DNA of 64,000 nt, taken from the NCBI RefSeq assembly GCF_006716695.1, contig NZ_VFPN01000001.1, forward strand, positions 868,001-932,000. The letters run 5' to 3'. The position numbers and the translations under genes are program-made. Positions 8,898 to 17,465 of this stretch are shown one piece after another. The notes under the pieces were generated by a model. That model made no database searches. It saw only the letters and a list, made by a program, of their open reading frames with translations, and had not been told where the DNA came from. Each line of letters begins with the position of its first letter. Position 1 is the stretch's first letter. This stretch comes from Klugiella xanthotipulae. GTDB lineage: Bacteria; Actinomycetota; Actinomycetes; Actinomycetales; Microbacteriaceae.

Positions 8898-9319
8898 GCC
8901 AGCCTCACCCGAACCTGGGCCTTGCCCAGGACGGTGGCCCCATCGAACGAAACGGTCAGGTCGATCCGGGCCTCCCGAGCCTCGGCATCCAGCTGGCCCA
9001 CCTTCGCAACAATGAAGACCTCGGCCCCCGCGGCGGCATCCACCGGCACGGGCCGGGTGAAGCGCACCTGGTAGTCGCTCACGGCGGCGGGGTCGCCCAC
9101 CCAGTCAACGACCGGCTGCACGGCCAGGCCCATCGTGAGCATCCCGTGGGCAAGAACGCCGGGTAGGCCCACCGATGTGGCAACATCGTCACGGTAGTGG
9201 ATGGGGTTGAAGTCTCCGGATGCCCCGGCGTAACGCACGAGGGAATCGCGTGTGAGCGTCACCCTGCGCTCCGCAACAACATCGCCCACAGCCAGGCCGT
9301 CATAGTGTGTGATGCTCAT
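8894..9319 (-). CDS. MaoC-like hot-dog dehydratase (HadB-type)
   Basis: 141-residue single hot-dog domain. The hydratase signature is visible: the catalytic Asp in YAGASGDFNPIHYRDD and the His in PGVLAHGMLTMG, matching R-specific enoyl/3-hydroxyacyl dehydratases. It probably forms a heterodimer with the product of the upstream gene, to which it is coupled by a 4-base overlap. The role is likely fatty-acid or 3-hydroxyacyl dehydration; by analogy it corresponds to mycobacterial HadB. Confidence 0.85.
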   Translation of the reverse strand: MSITHYDGLAVGDVVAERRVTLTRDSLVRYAGASGDFNPIHYRDDVATSVGLPGVLAHGMLTMGLAVQPVVDWVGDPAAVSDYQVRFTRPVPVDAAAGAEVFIVAKVGQLDAEAREARIDLTVSFDGATVLGKAQVRVRLA

Positions 9320-9765
9320 GACTCGTCTCCTCGCACAACCAGCGTCGAAAGTGCGGTGACTACGTGGTCGCCGCCCGGGTCAACCACGACGGTCTCGCTC
9401 GTGATCATCGAGTGGCCACCCAGCTGCTTGACCGCGGTGACCGTGAGGGTGGCGCGCAGCTCGTCACCGGCGACGATGGCGCGGGTCGCGGTGAAGCGCT
9501 GGTCGCCGTGCACCACGCGGCTAAAGTCGACCCCGGCATCCGGGTCGCTCAGCAGCTGCTGAAGAGTGAGCTCCTGGATGACGATGGGGAAGGTGGGCGG
9601 GGCAACGATATCGGCGTGGCCGGCCGCACGAGCAGCCTCAACGTCGAGGTTGATGGGGCTGGTGGCGAGGACGGCGCGGGAAAACTCGCGCACCTTCTCG
9701 CGGCCAACCAGATACGGCTCGGTTTGCGGGTAGCTCTTACCCTGAATCTCGGGGTTAATAGACAC
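9316..9765 (-). CDS. FAS1-like/MaoC N-terminal dehydratase subunit (HadA-type)
   Basis: 149-residue hot-dog protein lacking the catalytic Asp/His pair but with the family start (GKSYPQTEPYLVGREKVREFSRAV) and the PPTFPIVI segment of HadA-type subunits. Known relatives bind acyl chains and pair with a catalytic HadB-type subunit, here the next gene. First gene of the apparent hadA-hadB-murB operon; the ATG is followed by the usual SINPEIQG start. Confidence 0.85.
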   Translation of the reverse strand: MSINPEIQGKSYPQTEPYLVGREKVREFSRAVLATSPINLDVEAARAAGHADIVAPPTFPIVIQELTLQQLLSDPDAGVDFSRVVHGDQRFTATRAIVAGDELRATLTVTAVKQLGGHSMITSETVVVDPGGDHVVTALSTLVVRGDES

Positions 9766-9774
9766 CCTGCAATC

Positions 9775-10587
9775 CTATAGCTGCGGGCGAACGCGGGCCG
9801 CCCGGTCGGCGCGGAGGCGCTGGAGGAGCATCCGGGCCACGACCACCACGAGGAAGCAGGCAAACAGGATGTTGCTGGCCAGCGGTGTGAGCGCGCCGGC
9901 AACGATGGCCCCCACCCAGGTGACGGTGCAGGCGGAGAGACCCACAACCGCGGCGGCTTTCAGATCGACATTACCGCGCCGGAGGTTGCCGATCGTGCCC
10001 GAGAGCGAGCCGGGAATCATCATGAGCAGCGACGTGCCCTTGGCCACAAGGTCACTCGCGCCAAAAAAAACGATCAGCACGGGCACCACGATGATGCCGC
10101 CACCCACACCGAGAAGACCCGACAGGATGCCCGTGGCGCACCCCAGCGCGATCAGCCCGGCAACACCCCACCCGGCCATGGTGAACACACCGTCGCGGGA
10201 GGGCACGATCATAAACATCTGGATGATCACAAACACCTGGAACAGGATGAACCCCCACTGCAGGTACCGCTGCGAGATCCGCGCCAGCAGGTAGCTGCCC
10301 AGCTGCGCCCCCACCACCATGCCAACCGCGAGCAGAAGGGCCGCAATCCAGTTGACCTCGCCGTTGACGGCGTAACTGATCACGCCGACCGTGACGGTGG
10401 GCACGATCGCGGCGAGCGAGGTGCCCGCAGCCATTCGCTGCTCGAACCCCAGGGCCAGTACGAGCGCCGGCACGATCACGACGCCACCGCCCACACCAAA
10501 CAGACCCGACAAGAAACCGCCGACCACTCCGATAACGATGAGTTTTATCAGCCATCCGGTGTGGGCGGTTGGGGCAGTGGTGGTCAT
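9775..10587 (-). CDS. TauE/SafE-family sulfite/organosulfonate permease-like protein
   Basis: 270-residue polytopic membrane protein, with about eight hydrophobic segments in two repeats. Each repeat contains the family GVGGGxxxVP motif (LFGVGGGVVIVPAL near residue 27 and LLGVGGGIIVVPVL near residue 165). Family members export or import sulfite, sulfoacetate and similar anions; the substrate here cannot be read from sequence. It lies just upstream of hadA on the same strand with a 9-base gap. Confidence 0.88.
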   Translation of the reverse strand: MTTTAPTAHTGWLIKLIVIGVVGGFLSGLFGVGGGVVIVPALVLALGFEQRMAAGTSLAAIVPTVTVGVISYAVNGEVNWIAALLLAVGMVVGAQLGSYLLARISQRYLQWGFILFQVFVIIQMFMIVPSRDGVFTMAGWGVAGLIALGCATGILSGLLGVGGGIIVVPVLIVFFGASDLVAKGTSLLMMIPGSLSGTIGNLRRGNVDLKAAAVVGLSACTVTWVGAIVAGALTPLASNILFACFLVVVVARMLLQRLRADRAARVRPQL

Positions 10588-10596
10588 CCCCCCACC

Positions 10597-11280
10597 CTAT
10601 TCCCCGGCGGACACCACACACTGCACGGAGTTGGAGTCCTCGGCGGTCTCGGTGGCATGACTCACCTCGGTCGTATCGGCATCCAGGATGCGGCAGGACA
10701 TCTGGCTGTCGGAGTCCTCATCAAAGACCCAAAATTCAATCTTGCTGCCGGGCTCCACCGAGATCTCCTTGCCCCAGGTGCCCGAGAACTTGTCATCAAC
10801 AATGGTCTCGTTGTTGACGACCACCTGCACCCCGGAATCCGCCTTGCTCTCGGCGGAGAGCGTGTACCGGACGGTCGCGGCCGCGGTCGCGCCACCACGG
10901 GAGTTATCCACAACGTTCTCTTCGGGATCAATCAGCGCACCGCCCACAACCTGCGAGGCCATAATCACGCCGAATACCACGATCCCGGTAAGGACCGCGG
11001 AGACTCCACCCACCACGACTCCCCACAGACCAAACAGTTTAACGTTGCGAGAAGCCTGTACGGCTCCGGTCCGGTCGCCAGCCGCGAGCCGCTGACCCAC
11101 CCGGATCGAGTTGATGAGCGCCACAATACCCAGCGGGAGGAAGAGCACAATGGCCACAATCGCGAGCGGAAGCCGCGATGGCGGCGGGCCAGCCGGGGTG
11201 GCACCCTGGGCCTCGGCATCACCGGGGCCCAGCTCGCCCAGGAAGCTCTTCTCGGGCGGCAGTTGAGTAGGTGTAGACAC
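10597..11280 (-). CDS. DUF4190/CD225-like membrane protein with MmpS-like extracellular domain
   Basis: About 227 residues. A Pro-rich cytosolic start (STPTQLPPEKS) is followed by two transmembrane helices separated by a short polar loop containing INSIRVGQRLAAGDRTGA, typical of CD225/interferon-induced-like bacterial proteins. A C-terminal beta-rich domain with two cysteines (QMSCRIL, SVQCVVS) follows the second helix and probably faces outside. The GTG at 11280 is chosen because AGAAGGAA precedes it by about 6 bases; an ATG at 11316 would bypass this SD. Function unknown. Confidence 0.65.
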   Translation of the reverse strand: MSTPTQLPPEKSFLGELGPGDAEAQGATPAGPPPSRLPLAIVAIVLFLPLGIVALINSIRVGQRLAAGDRTGAVQASRNVKLFGLWGVVVGGVSAVLTGIVVFGVIMASQVVGGALIDPEENVVDNSRGGATAAATVRYTLSAESKADSGVQVVVNNETIVDDKFSGTWGKEISVEPGSKIEFWVFDEDSDSQMSCRILDADTTEVSHATETAEDSNSVQCVVSAGE

Positions 11281-11470
11281 AGCAATTCCTTCTGAGATGC
11301 GGTTAGCCATCACCAACAGTCACCGCCCTCCCCCCGGAGGTGACCTCAGCGAACGGACGTTGTTCGACACGACGCGCACACGGATAGCACCGGGCGCAAA
11401 AAGCACATAGCCCTCCCATTAAACACCAGAAGTCCGACCCCCGCGCGACCGGGACGCCGACTCCTCGGGG

Positions 11471-11653
11471 TCACTCCTGAGCCGCTGTCTCTCCGGCCGT
11501 ACCCTCGTCGTCATCAATCTCGGGCGGACCGGAGGGGTCAAGCGCCCCTCCCTCGGAGGCCCAATCCTCGTAGCGCTCGGCCTCACTCGATGACACGTGC
11601 GGGGGTTCATGAAGTCGGCTTCTCCGTACATCCACTATCTTTCGCATGGGCAC
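11471..11653 (-). CDS. Possible small acidic protein
   Basis: Up to 60 residues, with a basic start (MRKIVDVRRSRLHEPP) and an acidic end (PEIDDDEGTAGETAAQE). Composition is protein-like but there is no clear Shine-Dalgarno sequence and I recognise no family. It could be chance; an overlapping 70-codon frame also exists. Confidence 0.3.
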   Translation of the reverse strand: MPMRKIVDVRRSRLHEPPHVSSSEAERYEDWASEGGALDPSGPPEIDDDEGTAGETAAQE

Positions 11654-11803
11654 ACGCTAACCCCGCGACGGCATCACAGATAGGGGGTGGACAACGCGGA
11701 TGCCGGAGGCGCACACTCTGCCCGGTGGTCACGGCAGGAGCTGGCTGCCCAACCCGCAACAGAATATTAACCCTCACTATGAAGTTAATTCACCCTCTAA
11801 TTT

Positions 11804-11831
11804 TTCACCCTCTACTGAGAGGGTGAAGCTT
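11804..11831. terminator. Stem-loop with T-run
   Basis: A perfect 10-bp stem (TTCACCCTCT / AGAGGGTGAA, loop ACTG) followed by GCTTTTCG. It looks like an intrinsic terminator on the plus strand, although no plus-strand gene is evident just before it; it may end an unrecognised small RNA or insulate the next promoter. Confidence 0.55.
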
Positions 11832-12038
11832 TTCGTCGTCACCGGGATGCGGTGTTAGCATGACGTAGATTCAGCATTCAACGCACGGCGTGCCGCGGCG
11901 GTTGTTCCCCGGGGGAGAGCGATCACTGCACGCCGCGGGGCAGATACCTGCCGACGGGGGCCACACCCACATCCGCGGCGTAGCCCAGACACCCGTGCTC
12001 ACGCGGGGAATAATCAGGACAAGCGGAGAGACTTAAGC

Positions 12039-15000
12039 ATGAGCGATGCAGTGCTCAAATGGGGAAACAAAGAATTACTCTTGTCACCCGGCGAGTCGGT
12101 CAATATCGGCCGCGGGCCGGAGTGCGAAATTGTCATCCCTGAACGGCAGCTCTCCCGAGTACACGCGGTGGTCTACTACGCCGATGGCTGGCTCATCGCC
12201 GACCGCAACAGCACCAACGGAACGTTCGTCGAGGGCAAGGCCGTCGATACCCACTGGCTCACGGACGGGACCGAGTTGCGGTTGGGCGATCCGACATCCG
12301 GATCTCTTCTCACGGTTGACCTGACCGGTTCCCCCGCCGAAAAAACCGCCCCGCCCTCACAGGAGATCTCCATCTTCCTCGGCGACGAGGAACGCCGCTT
12401 CGACAGCGTCGACACCGTCCTCATTGGGCGCGGCCCCGAATGCGACCTCGTGCTCACCAACCCACTCGTGTCGCGTATCCACGCGGTGCTGCACTTCTCC
12501 GATGGCTGGTTTATCCGCGACAACGAGAGCCGCAACGGCAGCTATGTGGGAACCACCCGCATCGACGCCGAGTGGGTGGGCAGCGGCGTGGAGATCTACC
12601 TGGGCGACCCCATCTCGGGCACTCGCCTACGGATTGAGCCCACTCCGCATCCCGTTCCCGCTGCCGAGTTGCAGCCCGTCACGGGCAAACACGCCGATGC
12701 CGAGTCCGCAGCGCGCCTGGCCTCCGCGGGAAACCTCGTCAGCGCGGGGGCACCCCTCAACTCACCGTCCGAGGGCTCCTCGGCAGCGGCCGCCTCACTC
12801 GCCCCGGTTGCGGCACCACCCGCCCCCGGTCAGGCCGACGACCTCGTTGGTCTCCCACACTTTATGCCCCCCGCCGACGATGAGGTCTACGTGAGCCCCG
12901 TGAGCCCCGTGACCCCCGCCCGCCCCGGCGTCACGATCACGCCCATTGAACACCGGGGAGGATCAGTCACCACTCCCGAGGATGCTCCCGGCGGCCCACC
13001 GCCCGCTGCGTCCGAAGAGACCGGCGGGGAGGGCGGCCACCTCTTTGACGAGGATATCGAAAGCACCACCCTCGACGGCCAGGAGCCACAGCGCTTCCGC
13101 GCCATCCCCAAGACCCTGGAGACTCCACCCGAGGGCTCGACCGTGCTCACAATCGGCACCGCCGCCGACAACACCCACCAGCTCAACGATGTACTCGTCT
13201 CACGCCACCACGCCCGACTCACGGAGACCGCCGAGGGCTTTGCCATTGACGACCTCCGGAGCCTCAACGGCACATACATCAACGGCCAGCTCATCTCCTC
13301 CGGAATCATGCGCGAGGGCGACCGGCTCACGGTGGGACACAACGACTTTGTGCGGCTCCGCGGCGCGCTCGTCCTAGAGCGCGAGGCCGAGCCAACCGCC
13401 GGTGGACTGGAAGTGGACGGTCTGGGTTACAGTCTGCCCAGCGGCAAACGACTCCTGCGCGGCGTCGACCTCACCGCGCGCCGCGGAACCCTCACCGCAG
13501 TGATCGGCCCCTCGGGTGCGGGAAAATCCACACTTGCCAAGGTCCTCACGGGCCTCGTCTCACCGTCGCAGGGCTCGGTACTCTTCGATGAGTTCGATGT
13601 ACACGACAATTACTCCATCGTGAGCTCCCGCATTGGCCTGGTGCCACAGTCGGACGTACTGCACCAGCAGCTCACGCTCACGCGCGCACTCACGTTTGCG
13701 GCCGAGCTCCGACTCTCCCCCGAAATCGACGAGGCAGCTCGCGTGGAGAAGGTTACCCATGTGATGGCCCAGCTGGGACTCACCGGCCACGAGATGACCC
13801 GTATCGACACGCTCTCGGGCGGCCAGCGCAAACGTGCCTCCGTGGCACTTGAGCTCCTCACCGAACCGTCGCTCCTCGTGCTTGACGAACCTACATCCGG
13901 CCTCGACCCGGCCCTCGACCGCCAGGTGATGTTGATGCTGCGCGAACTCGCCGACGGCGACCGGGCCGTGGTTGTGGTCACGCACTCTGTCTCCTACCTC
14001 AACTTCTGCGACCAGGTACTCGTGCTCTCCACCGGTGGGATGCCCGCCTACTGCGGCCCCGTCTCCGGGCTCAAAGGCCACTTCGGTACCGACGACTGGG
14101 CCGATATCTTTGCCACGATTACCGAGAGCCCCGAGAAGGCCTACGCGCACTATCGCATCTCGATGGAACCACCCCAGCAGTCCAAGCCACCGCGGCCCCG
14201 CCTGAGCGCCCGGCCCGGGGCCAAGCGCTCCGGCCCCACCTGGCTGACACAGTTTAAGACGGTGGCCACGCGTCAGACTCGCCTGCTCACCGCCAATCCC
14301 GGCTACCTCTCCTTCCTCGTTGCCCTCCCCTTCGTGATGGGCGCACTGGCCCTCACCGTGCCGGGATCATACGGCTTCACCGCAACCGACCCACACAACC
14401 TCGAAACGGTCACGGAGCCTACCAAGGTCCTCGCCCTCCTCATCATCGGGGCAACCTTCATGGGGGCATCCATTTCGGTACGCGACCTGATCGGCGAGCG
14501 CGACATCTTCCAGCGCGAGAGAGCCGTGGGGCTCTCCGTCTCAGCGTACGTGTGTGCCAAAGTCTTCATCCTCGGGGCGCTTGCCTGGCTCTCGACCGGC
14601 ATCATGCTGGTGATCGTCCTGATCGGTAAGAACCCCCCCGAGAATTCACTCGTACTGCCCAACGGTTCGCTCGAAATGTTTGTGGCGCTGGGCCTCGCTT
14701 CCTCCACCACCATGGTGCTGGGCCTGCTGATCTCGTCGCTCGTCAAATCGAGCGAGCAGGTGATGCCCGTACTCATCGTCGTGGTGATGTCACAGCTGGT
14801 CATGCACGGCGGCATCATCCCCGTCACGGGCCGCGCGGTGCTTGATCAGATCTCCTTCCTGATGCCCGCCCGCTGGGGCTACGGGGCCGCCGCCGCGGGA
14901 ATCGACATACGCGCACTGGTTCCCTCCACCAAAGACGACTGGCTCTGGGACCACAACGCGGGTGTCTGGTGGCTGTCGATCGGTGTGCTGATGCTGTTCT

Positions 15001-15062
15001 CGATCATCTTCGCGGCGGGCACCATCATCCGCCTCACGGATGCCAAGCGCACCCGCAGCTAG
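12039..15062 (+). CDS. Three-FHA-domain ABC-2 transporter (Rv1747-like)
   Basis: 1007-residue fusion. FHA domains lie at about residues 10-95, 115-200 and 355-445, the first two with GR...SR(V/I)H...NG/NGS cores; a Pro/Ala-rich linker (200-350) separates the second and third. The ATPase (about 455-690) has Walker A GPSGAGKST, signature LSGGQRKRASVALELL and Walker B LLVLDEPTSGLD. A C-terminal ABC-2 membrane domain (about 755-1000) has six hydrophobic segments. FHA domains bind phosphothreonine, so activity is probably gated by Ser/Thr kinases, as known for mycobacterial Rv1747 (two FHA domains). Substrate unknown; related exporters handle cell-envelope glycolipids or glycans. ATG at 12039 follows AGCGGAGAG. 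Confidence 0.92.
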   Translation: MSDAVLKWGNKELLLSPGESVNIGRGPECEIVIPERQLSRVHAVVYYADGWLIADRNSTNGTFVEGKAVDTHWLTDGTELRLGDPTSGSLLTVDLTGSPAEKTAPPSQEISIFLGDEERRFDSVDTVLIGRGPECDLVLTNPLVSRIHAVLHFSDGWFIRDNESRNGSYVGTTRIDAEWVGSGVEIYLGDPISGTRLRIEPTPHPVPAAELQPVTGKHADAESAARLASAGNLVSAGAPLNSPSEGSSAAAASLAPVAAPPAPGQADDLVGLPHFMPPADDEVYVSPVSPVTPARPGVTITPIEHRGGSVTTPEDAPGGPPPAASEETGGEGGHLFDEDIESTTLDGQEPQRFRAIPKTLETPPEGSTVLTIGTAADNTHQLNDVLVSRHHARLTETAEGFAIDDLRSLNGTYINGQLISSGIMREGDRLTVGHNDFVRLRGALVLEREAEPTAGGLEVDGLGYSLPSGKRLLRGVDLTARRGTLTAVIGPSGAGKSTLAKVLTGLVSPSQGSVLFDEFDVHDNYSIVSSRIGLVPQSDVLHQQLTLTRALTFAAELRLSPEIDEAARVEKVTHVMAQLGLTGHEMTRIDTLSGGQRKRASVALELLTEPSLLVLDEPTSGLDPALDRQVMLMLRELADGDRAVVVVTHSVSYLNFCDQVLVLSTGGMPAYCGPVSGLKGHFGTDDWADIFATITESPEKAYAHYRISMEPPQQSKPPRPRLSARPGAKRSGPTWLTQFKTVATRQTRLLTANPGYLSFLVALPFVMGALALTVPGSYGFTATDPHNLETVTEPTKVLALLIIGATFMGASISVRDLIGERDIFQRERAVGLSVSAYVCAKVFILGALAWLSTGIMLVIVLIGKNPPENSLVLPNGSLEMFVALGLASSTTMVLGLLISSLVKSSEQVMPVLIVVVMSQLVMHGGIIPVTGRAVLDQISFLMPARWGYGAAAAGIDIRALVPSTKDDWLWDHNAGVWWLSIGVLMLFSIIFAAGTIIRLTDAKRTRS

Positions 15063-15191
15063 ACGGTGGGCGGCCGGTCACGCGCCGCTCCCGGTAGCCT
15101 CTTCTCTCGATGGCGGAGGTTCGCTAGGGTCAGAGGATGAGGCCGCTCATCCGGTCAGCATCCCGTGCAGCCAGAGAATCCGGAGTCACCC

Positions 15192-16373
15192 ATGAGAACC
15201 AGACGAAACATCCGCAGGCCCGCCTCCCGCGCCGCGACACCCCGCGCGGCGGTGACCGCCGAACGGCCGCCGGAAGCGGAGGCTGATATCGCGATTGCCA
15301 CCGACCACGGGGGCCTGCCACGGGGAGTGTCGATCAACGCATTCCGGATCGGCCTCGTCGGCGGGCTGGGCGTACTCGCCTCGCTCGTGATTGGCGGCAT
15401 GATTAGCCAGCTGAGCACCGTGTTGGTGTACATCGGGGTTGCCCTTTTCCTCGCCCTCGGGCTCGACCCGCTCGTCTCGTGGCTGGAGCAGAAGATGCCC
15501 CGCGGGCTGGCCATCGGCACCGTGGTGCTGGCCGTGGTACTCGTGTTTGCAGGCCTGCTCTTTGCCGTCATCCCCATCATCGTGGACCAGACCAGCAAGC
15601 TCATCGCGAGCGTGCCCGACATGGTGAACGACATCGTGAACAACAAGTGGTTGCAGGATGTCCAGGACCGCCTGGGCGGTGTCGTCGATATCGACGCGGC
15701 CCTCAAGAACCTCGAAGACTTTGTGGGCGACCCCAATAACCTGCTGTCGATTGGCGGCGGCCTGTTGGCCGTGGGGGCCGGGGTGGCCGGCGGGTTTACC
15801 GGCGTGGTGATTGTGCTCATCCTGATGCTGTATTTTCTTGCCTCGCTGCGCTCCATGAAGCAGGTCACGTATCGCTTCGTCGCCGCCGACAAGCGCACAG
15901 ACTTCGCCGAGGTGAGCGAGGAGATCACGCAGGCCGTGGGCCGCTACGTGGTGGGTCAAGTGAGTCTCGCGCTGATCAACGGTGTTCTCAGCTTTATTTT
16001 CCTCACGATTATCGGGGCCCCGCTGCCGGTGCTACTGGCCGTGATCGCCTTTATCGCGTCGATTATCCCGCTCGTAGGCACACTGTCCGGTGCCGTGATT
16101 ATCAGCCTGGTCTGCCTGTTTGCATCGCCGCTGACGGCGCTCGTCGCGGCGATCTACTACATCATTTACATGCAGGTCGAGGCATACGTGCTGAGCCCGA
16201 GAATCATGAACCGTGCCGTTGCGGTGCCCGGGGCGGTTGTGGTCATCGCGGCCGTGGCCGGTGGTGCGATCGGCGGCGTGCTCGGGGCGCTCGTGGCAAT
16301 CCCCATCGCGGCATCGGTGATTATCATCATCCAGAAGATCGTTTTCCCGCGGCAGGACGCCAAGAAGGGTTAG
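15192..16373 (+). CDS. AI-2E family transporter (YdiK/TqsA-like)
   Basis: About 393 residues with seven to eight transmembrane segments: an N-terminal pair, a long periplasmic-type amphipathic region (residues ~110-190), and a C-terminal hydrophobic block with the family motif IIPLVGTLSGAVI and the PRIMNRAVAVP loop. Members are ion-coupled permeases or antiporters, and a few export autoinducer-2; the substrate here is unknown. ATG at 15192 is preferred because GGAG sits 6 bases upstream; a GTG at 15165 is possible. Confidence 0.85.
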   Translation: MRTRRNIRRPASRAATPRAAVTAERPPEAEADIAIATDHGGLPRGVSINAFRIGLVGGLGVLASLVIGGMISQLSTVLVYIGVALFLALGLDPLVSWLEQKMPRGLAIGTVVLAVVLVFAGLLFAVIPIIVDQTSKLIASVPDMVNDIVNNKWLQDVQDRLGGVVDIDAALKNLEDFVGDPNNLLSIGGGLLAVGAGVAGGFTGVVIVLILMLYFLASLRSMKQVTYRFVAADKRTDFAEVSEEITQAVGRYVVGQVSLALINGVLSFIFLTIIGAPLPVLLAVIAFIASIIPLVGTLSGAVIISLVCLFASPLTALVAAIYYIIYMQVEAYVLSPRIMNRAVAVPGAVVVIAAVAGGAIGGVLGALVAIPIAASVIIIIQKIVFPRQDAKKG

Positions 16374-16425
16374 CAGGTGCCTCACCGGACGGTATCGGCC
16401 CCCGCAGCTGCGGGAACGAGTGTGC

Positions 16426-16959
16426 CTAGAACCAACGCCACAGCGCCATCGACCAGAGGAGAGCGACAGCGCCCAGCACGGTGAGCAGCGCCACCAGCCA
16501 GCGATGATGCTCGGCACAGAAGTACGCGCAGCGGCGACCCGCGACCGCACAGACCACCCCCACGACCAGGTAGAGGTAGGGCAGCCCGAGGGCGGCAGGC
16601 AGCGCGAATTGGAGGACCATTCCCAGCACAGCGATCACTATGCCGACCGGGGCCGACCAGATGAGCTGCCGCCGCCGGGACAGGCCGCGGCGATCAAGGG
16701 CCAGGGTGAGGGGGATACCCACCACGACCGCAACGGGAAGGGCTACCTGGCAGGCCACAGCAAACGTAAAGGGCGCTGCGGGGAGATAGAACGAAAAAAT
16801 CACACACACGTAGGCGATGCTTGCAAGCGCAATCGCGAGCAGGTAGCCGGCAAGGACGCTCAGGGAAGTCCACAGGCCACCCCGGCGTTCGGGCGCGGCA
16901 GTATCGCTCGGTGACTGCGCACCGTCACGCGCCAACTCCGCGGCGGCATCCTCGGTCAC
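16426..16959 (-). CDS. Four- to five-helix membrane protein, unknown function
   Basis: 177-residue polytopic protein: an acidic Ala-rich N-terminus (~28 residues) followed by hydrophobic helices around residues 30-55, 62-85, 100-125 and 150-175, with Arg/His-rich loops (DRRGLSRRRQ, GRRCAYFCAEHHR). I recognise no family. GTG start 10 bases after the upstream lipoprotein stop, so it is probably co-transcribed with it. Confidence 0.6.
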   Translation of the reverse strand: MTEDAAAELARDGAQSPSDTAAPERRGGLWTSLSVLAGYLLAIALASIAYVCVIFSFYLPAAPFTFAVACQVALPVAVVVGIPLTLALDRRGLSRRRQLIWSAPVGIVIAVLGMVLQFALPAALGLPYLYLVVGVVCAVAGRRCAYFCAEHHRWLVALLTVLGAVALLWSMALWRWF

Positions 16960-16969
16960 GGGTGTGCTG

Positions 16970-17380
16970 CTACTTCTCGGGGATGGCGGCCATGGTGTAG
17001 TCCACCAGGAAGTTGTCGCCCTCCTGGGAGAGCAGCACCGTGACGCTCATATCGCCGTCGCTGTAGTTGTAAGTGCGACTCTTGGGGTCGTCCTCATTGG
17101 TACCGATATTCTTAAACCCGGCATCCGTGAGCTTATCGAGGGCATCCTGCTGGGCATCCGCGCTGTCAACAATGACGGTAGCCGCCCAGCCCACGCTGGC
17201 AAAGGGCTCAGCCGTGACGATCGTGCCGTCGGCGAGGGGAACATCGACGGGGAAGTCCTCGGGCAGCGCGACCGCTGTGTTTTCGGCCGCACCCGATTCC
17301 TGAGCACACCCGGTGAGCACCGGTGTGAGCGCGAGCGCCCCAACGAGTAGAACTGATGCAACGGTCTTACGTAAAATCAT
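16970..17380 (-). CDS. Small lipoprotein
   Basis: About 136 residues with an N-terminal signal (MILRKTVASVLLVGALAL) and lipobox LTGC. The mature part has an alpha-beta pattern (PEDFPVDVPLADGTIVTAE, SADAQQDALDKLTDAGFK, MSVTVLLSQEGDNFLVDYT). The ATG at 17380 has GGAGG 7 bases upstream; a 5' extension to 17413 would bury the signal peptide. No family assigned with certainty. It probably forms a two-gene operon with the membrane protein downstream. Confidence 0.7.
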   Translation of the reverse strand: MILRKTVASVLLVGALALTPVLTGCAQESGAAENTAVALPEDFPVDVPLADGTIVTAEPFASVGWAATVIVDSADAQQDALDKLTDAGFKNIGTNEDDPKSRTYNYSDGDMSVTVLLSQEGDNFLVDYTMAAIPEK

Positions 17381-17424
17381 GTGTTTCCTCCGCTCCCTAG
17401 GGTAGACCACCACACCAGAACTAC

Positions 17425-17456
17425 CGGACCGTGCTCATCCCGGACCGTGCTCATCC
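17425..17456. repeat. Two perfect tandem copies of a 16-bp unit
   Basis: The unit CGGACCGTGCTCATCC occurs twice head-to-tail just downstream of the sortase gene, ahead of the lipoprotein gene. Probably replication slippage; the significance is unclear. Confidence 0.8.
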
Positions 17457-17465
17457 CGGGACGAG

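Larger units (their letters stand above)
11281..12038. other. Intergenic region upstream of the FHA-ABC gene
   Basis: About 750 bases. It holds a possible small minus-strand ORF (11471-11653) and a strong stem-loop at 11804-11831. An AT-richer stretch near 11750-11830 contains two copies of TTCACCCTCT, the second forming the stem. The rest up to 12038 should contain the promoter of the FHA-ABC gene; I see no confident -35/-10 pair. Confidence 0.5.

Noticed and set aside
11419-11631. 70-codon minus-strand frame overlapping the possible small acidic protein
   Set aside because: Arg/Pro-rich shadow; the alternative frame has a more natural composition.
17425-17456. Two 16-bp tandem units as a CRISPR or iteron
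   Set aside because: Only two contiguous copies with no spacers; slippage is the simpler explanation.
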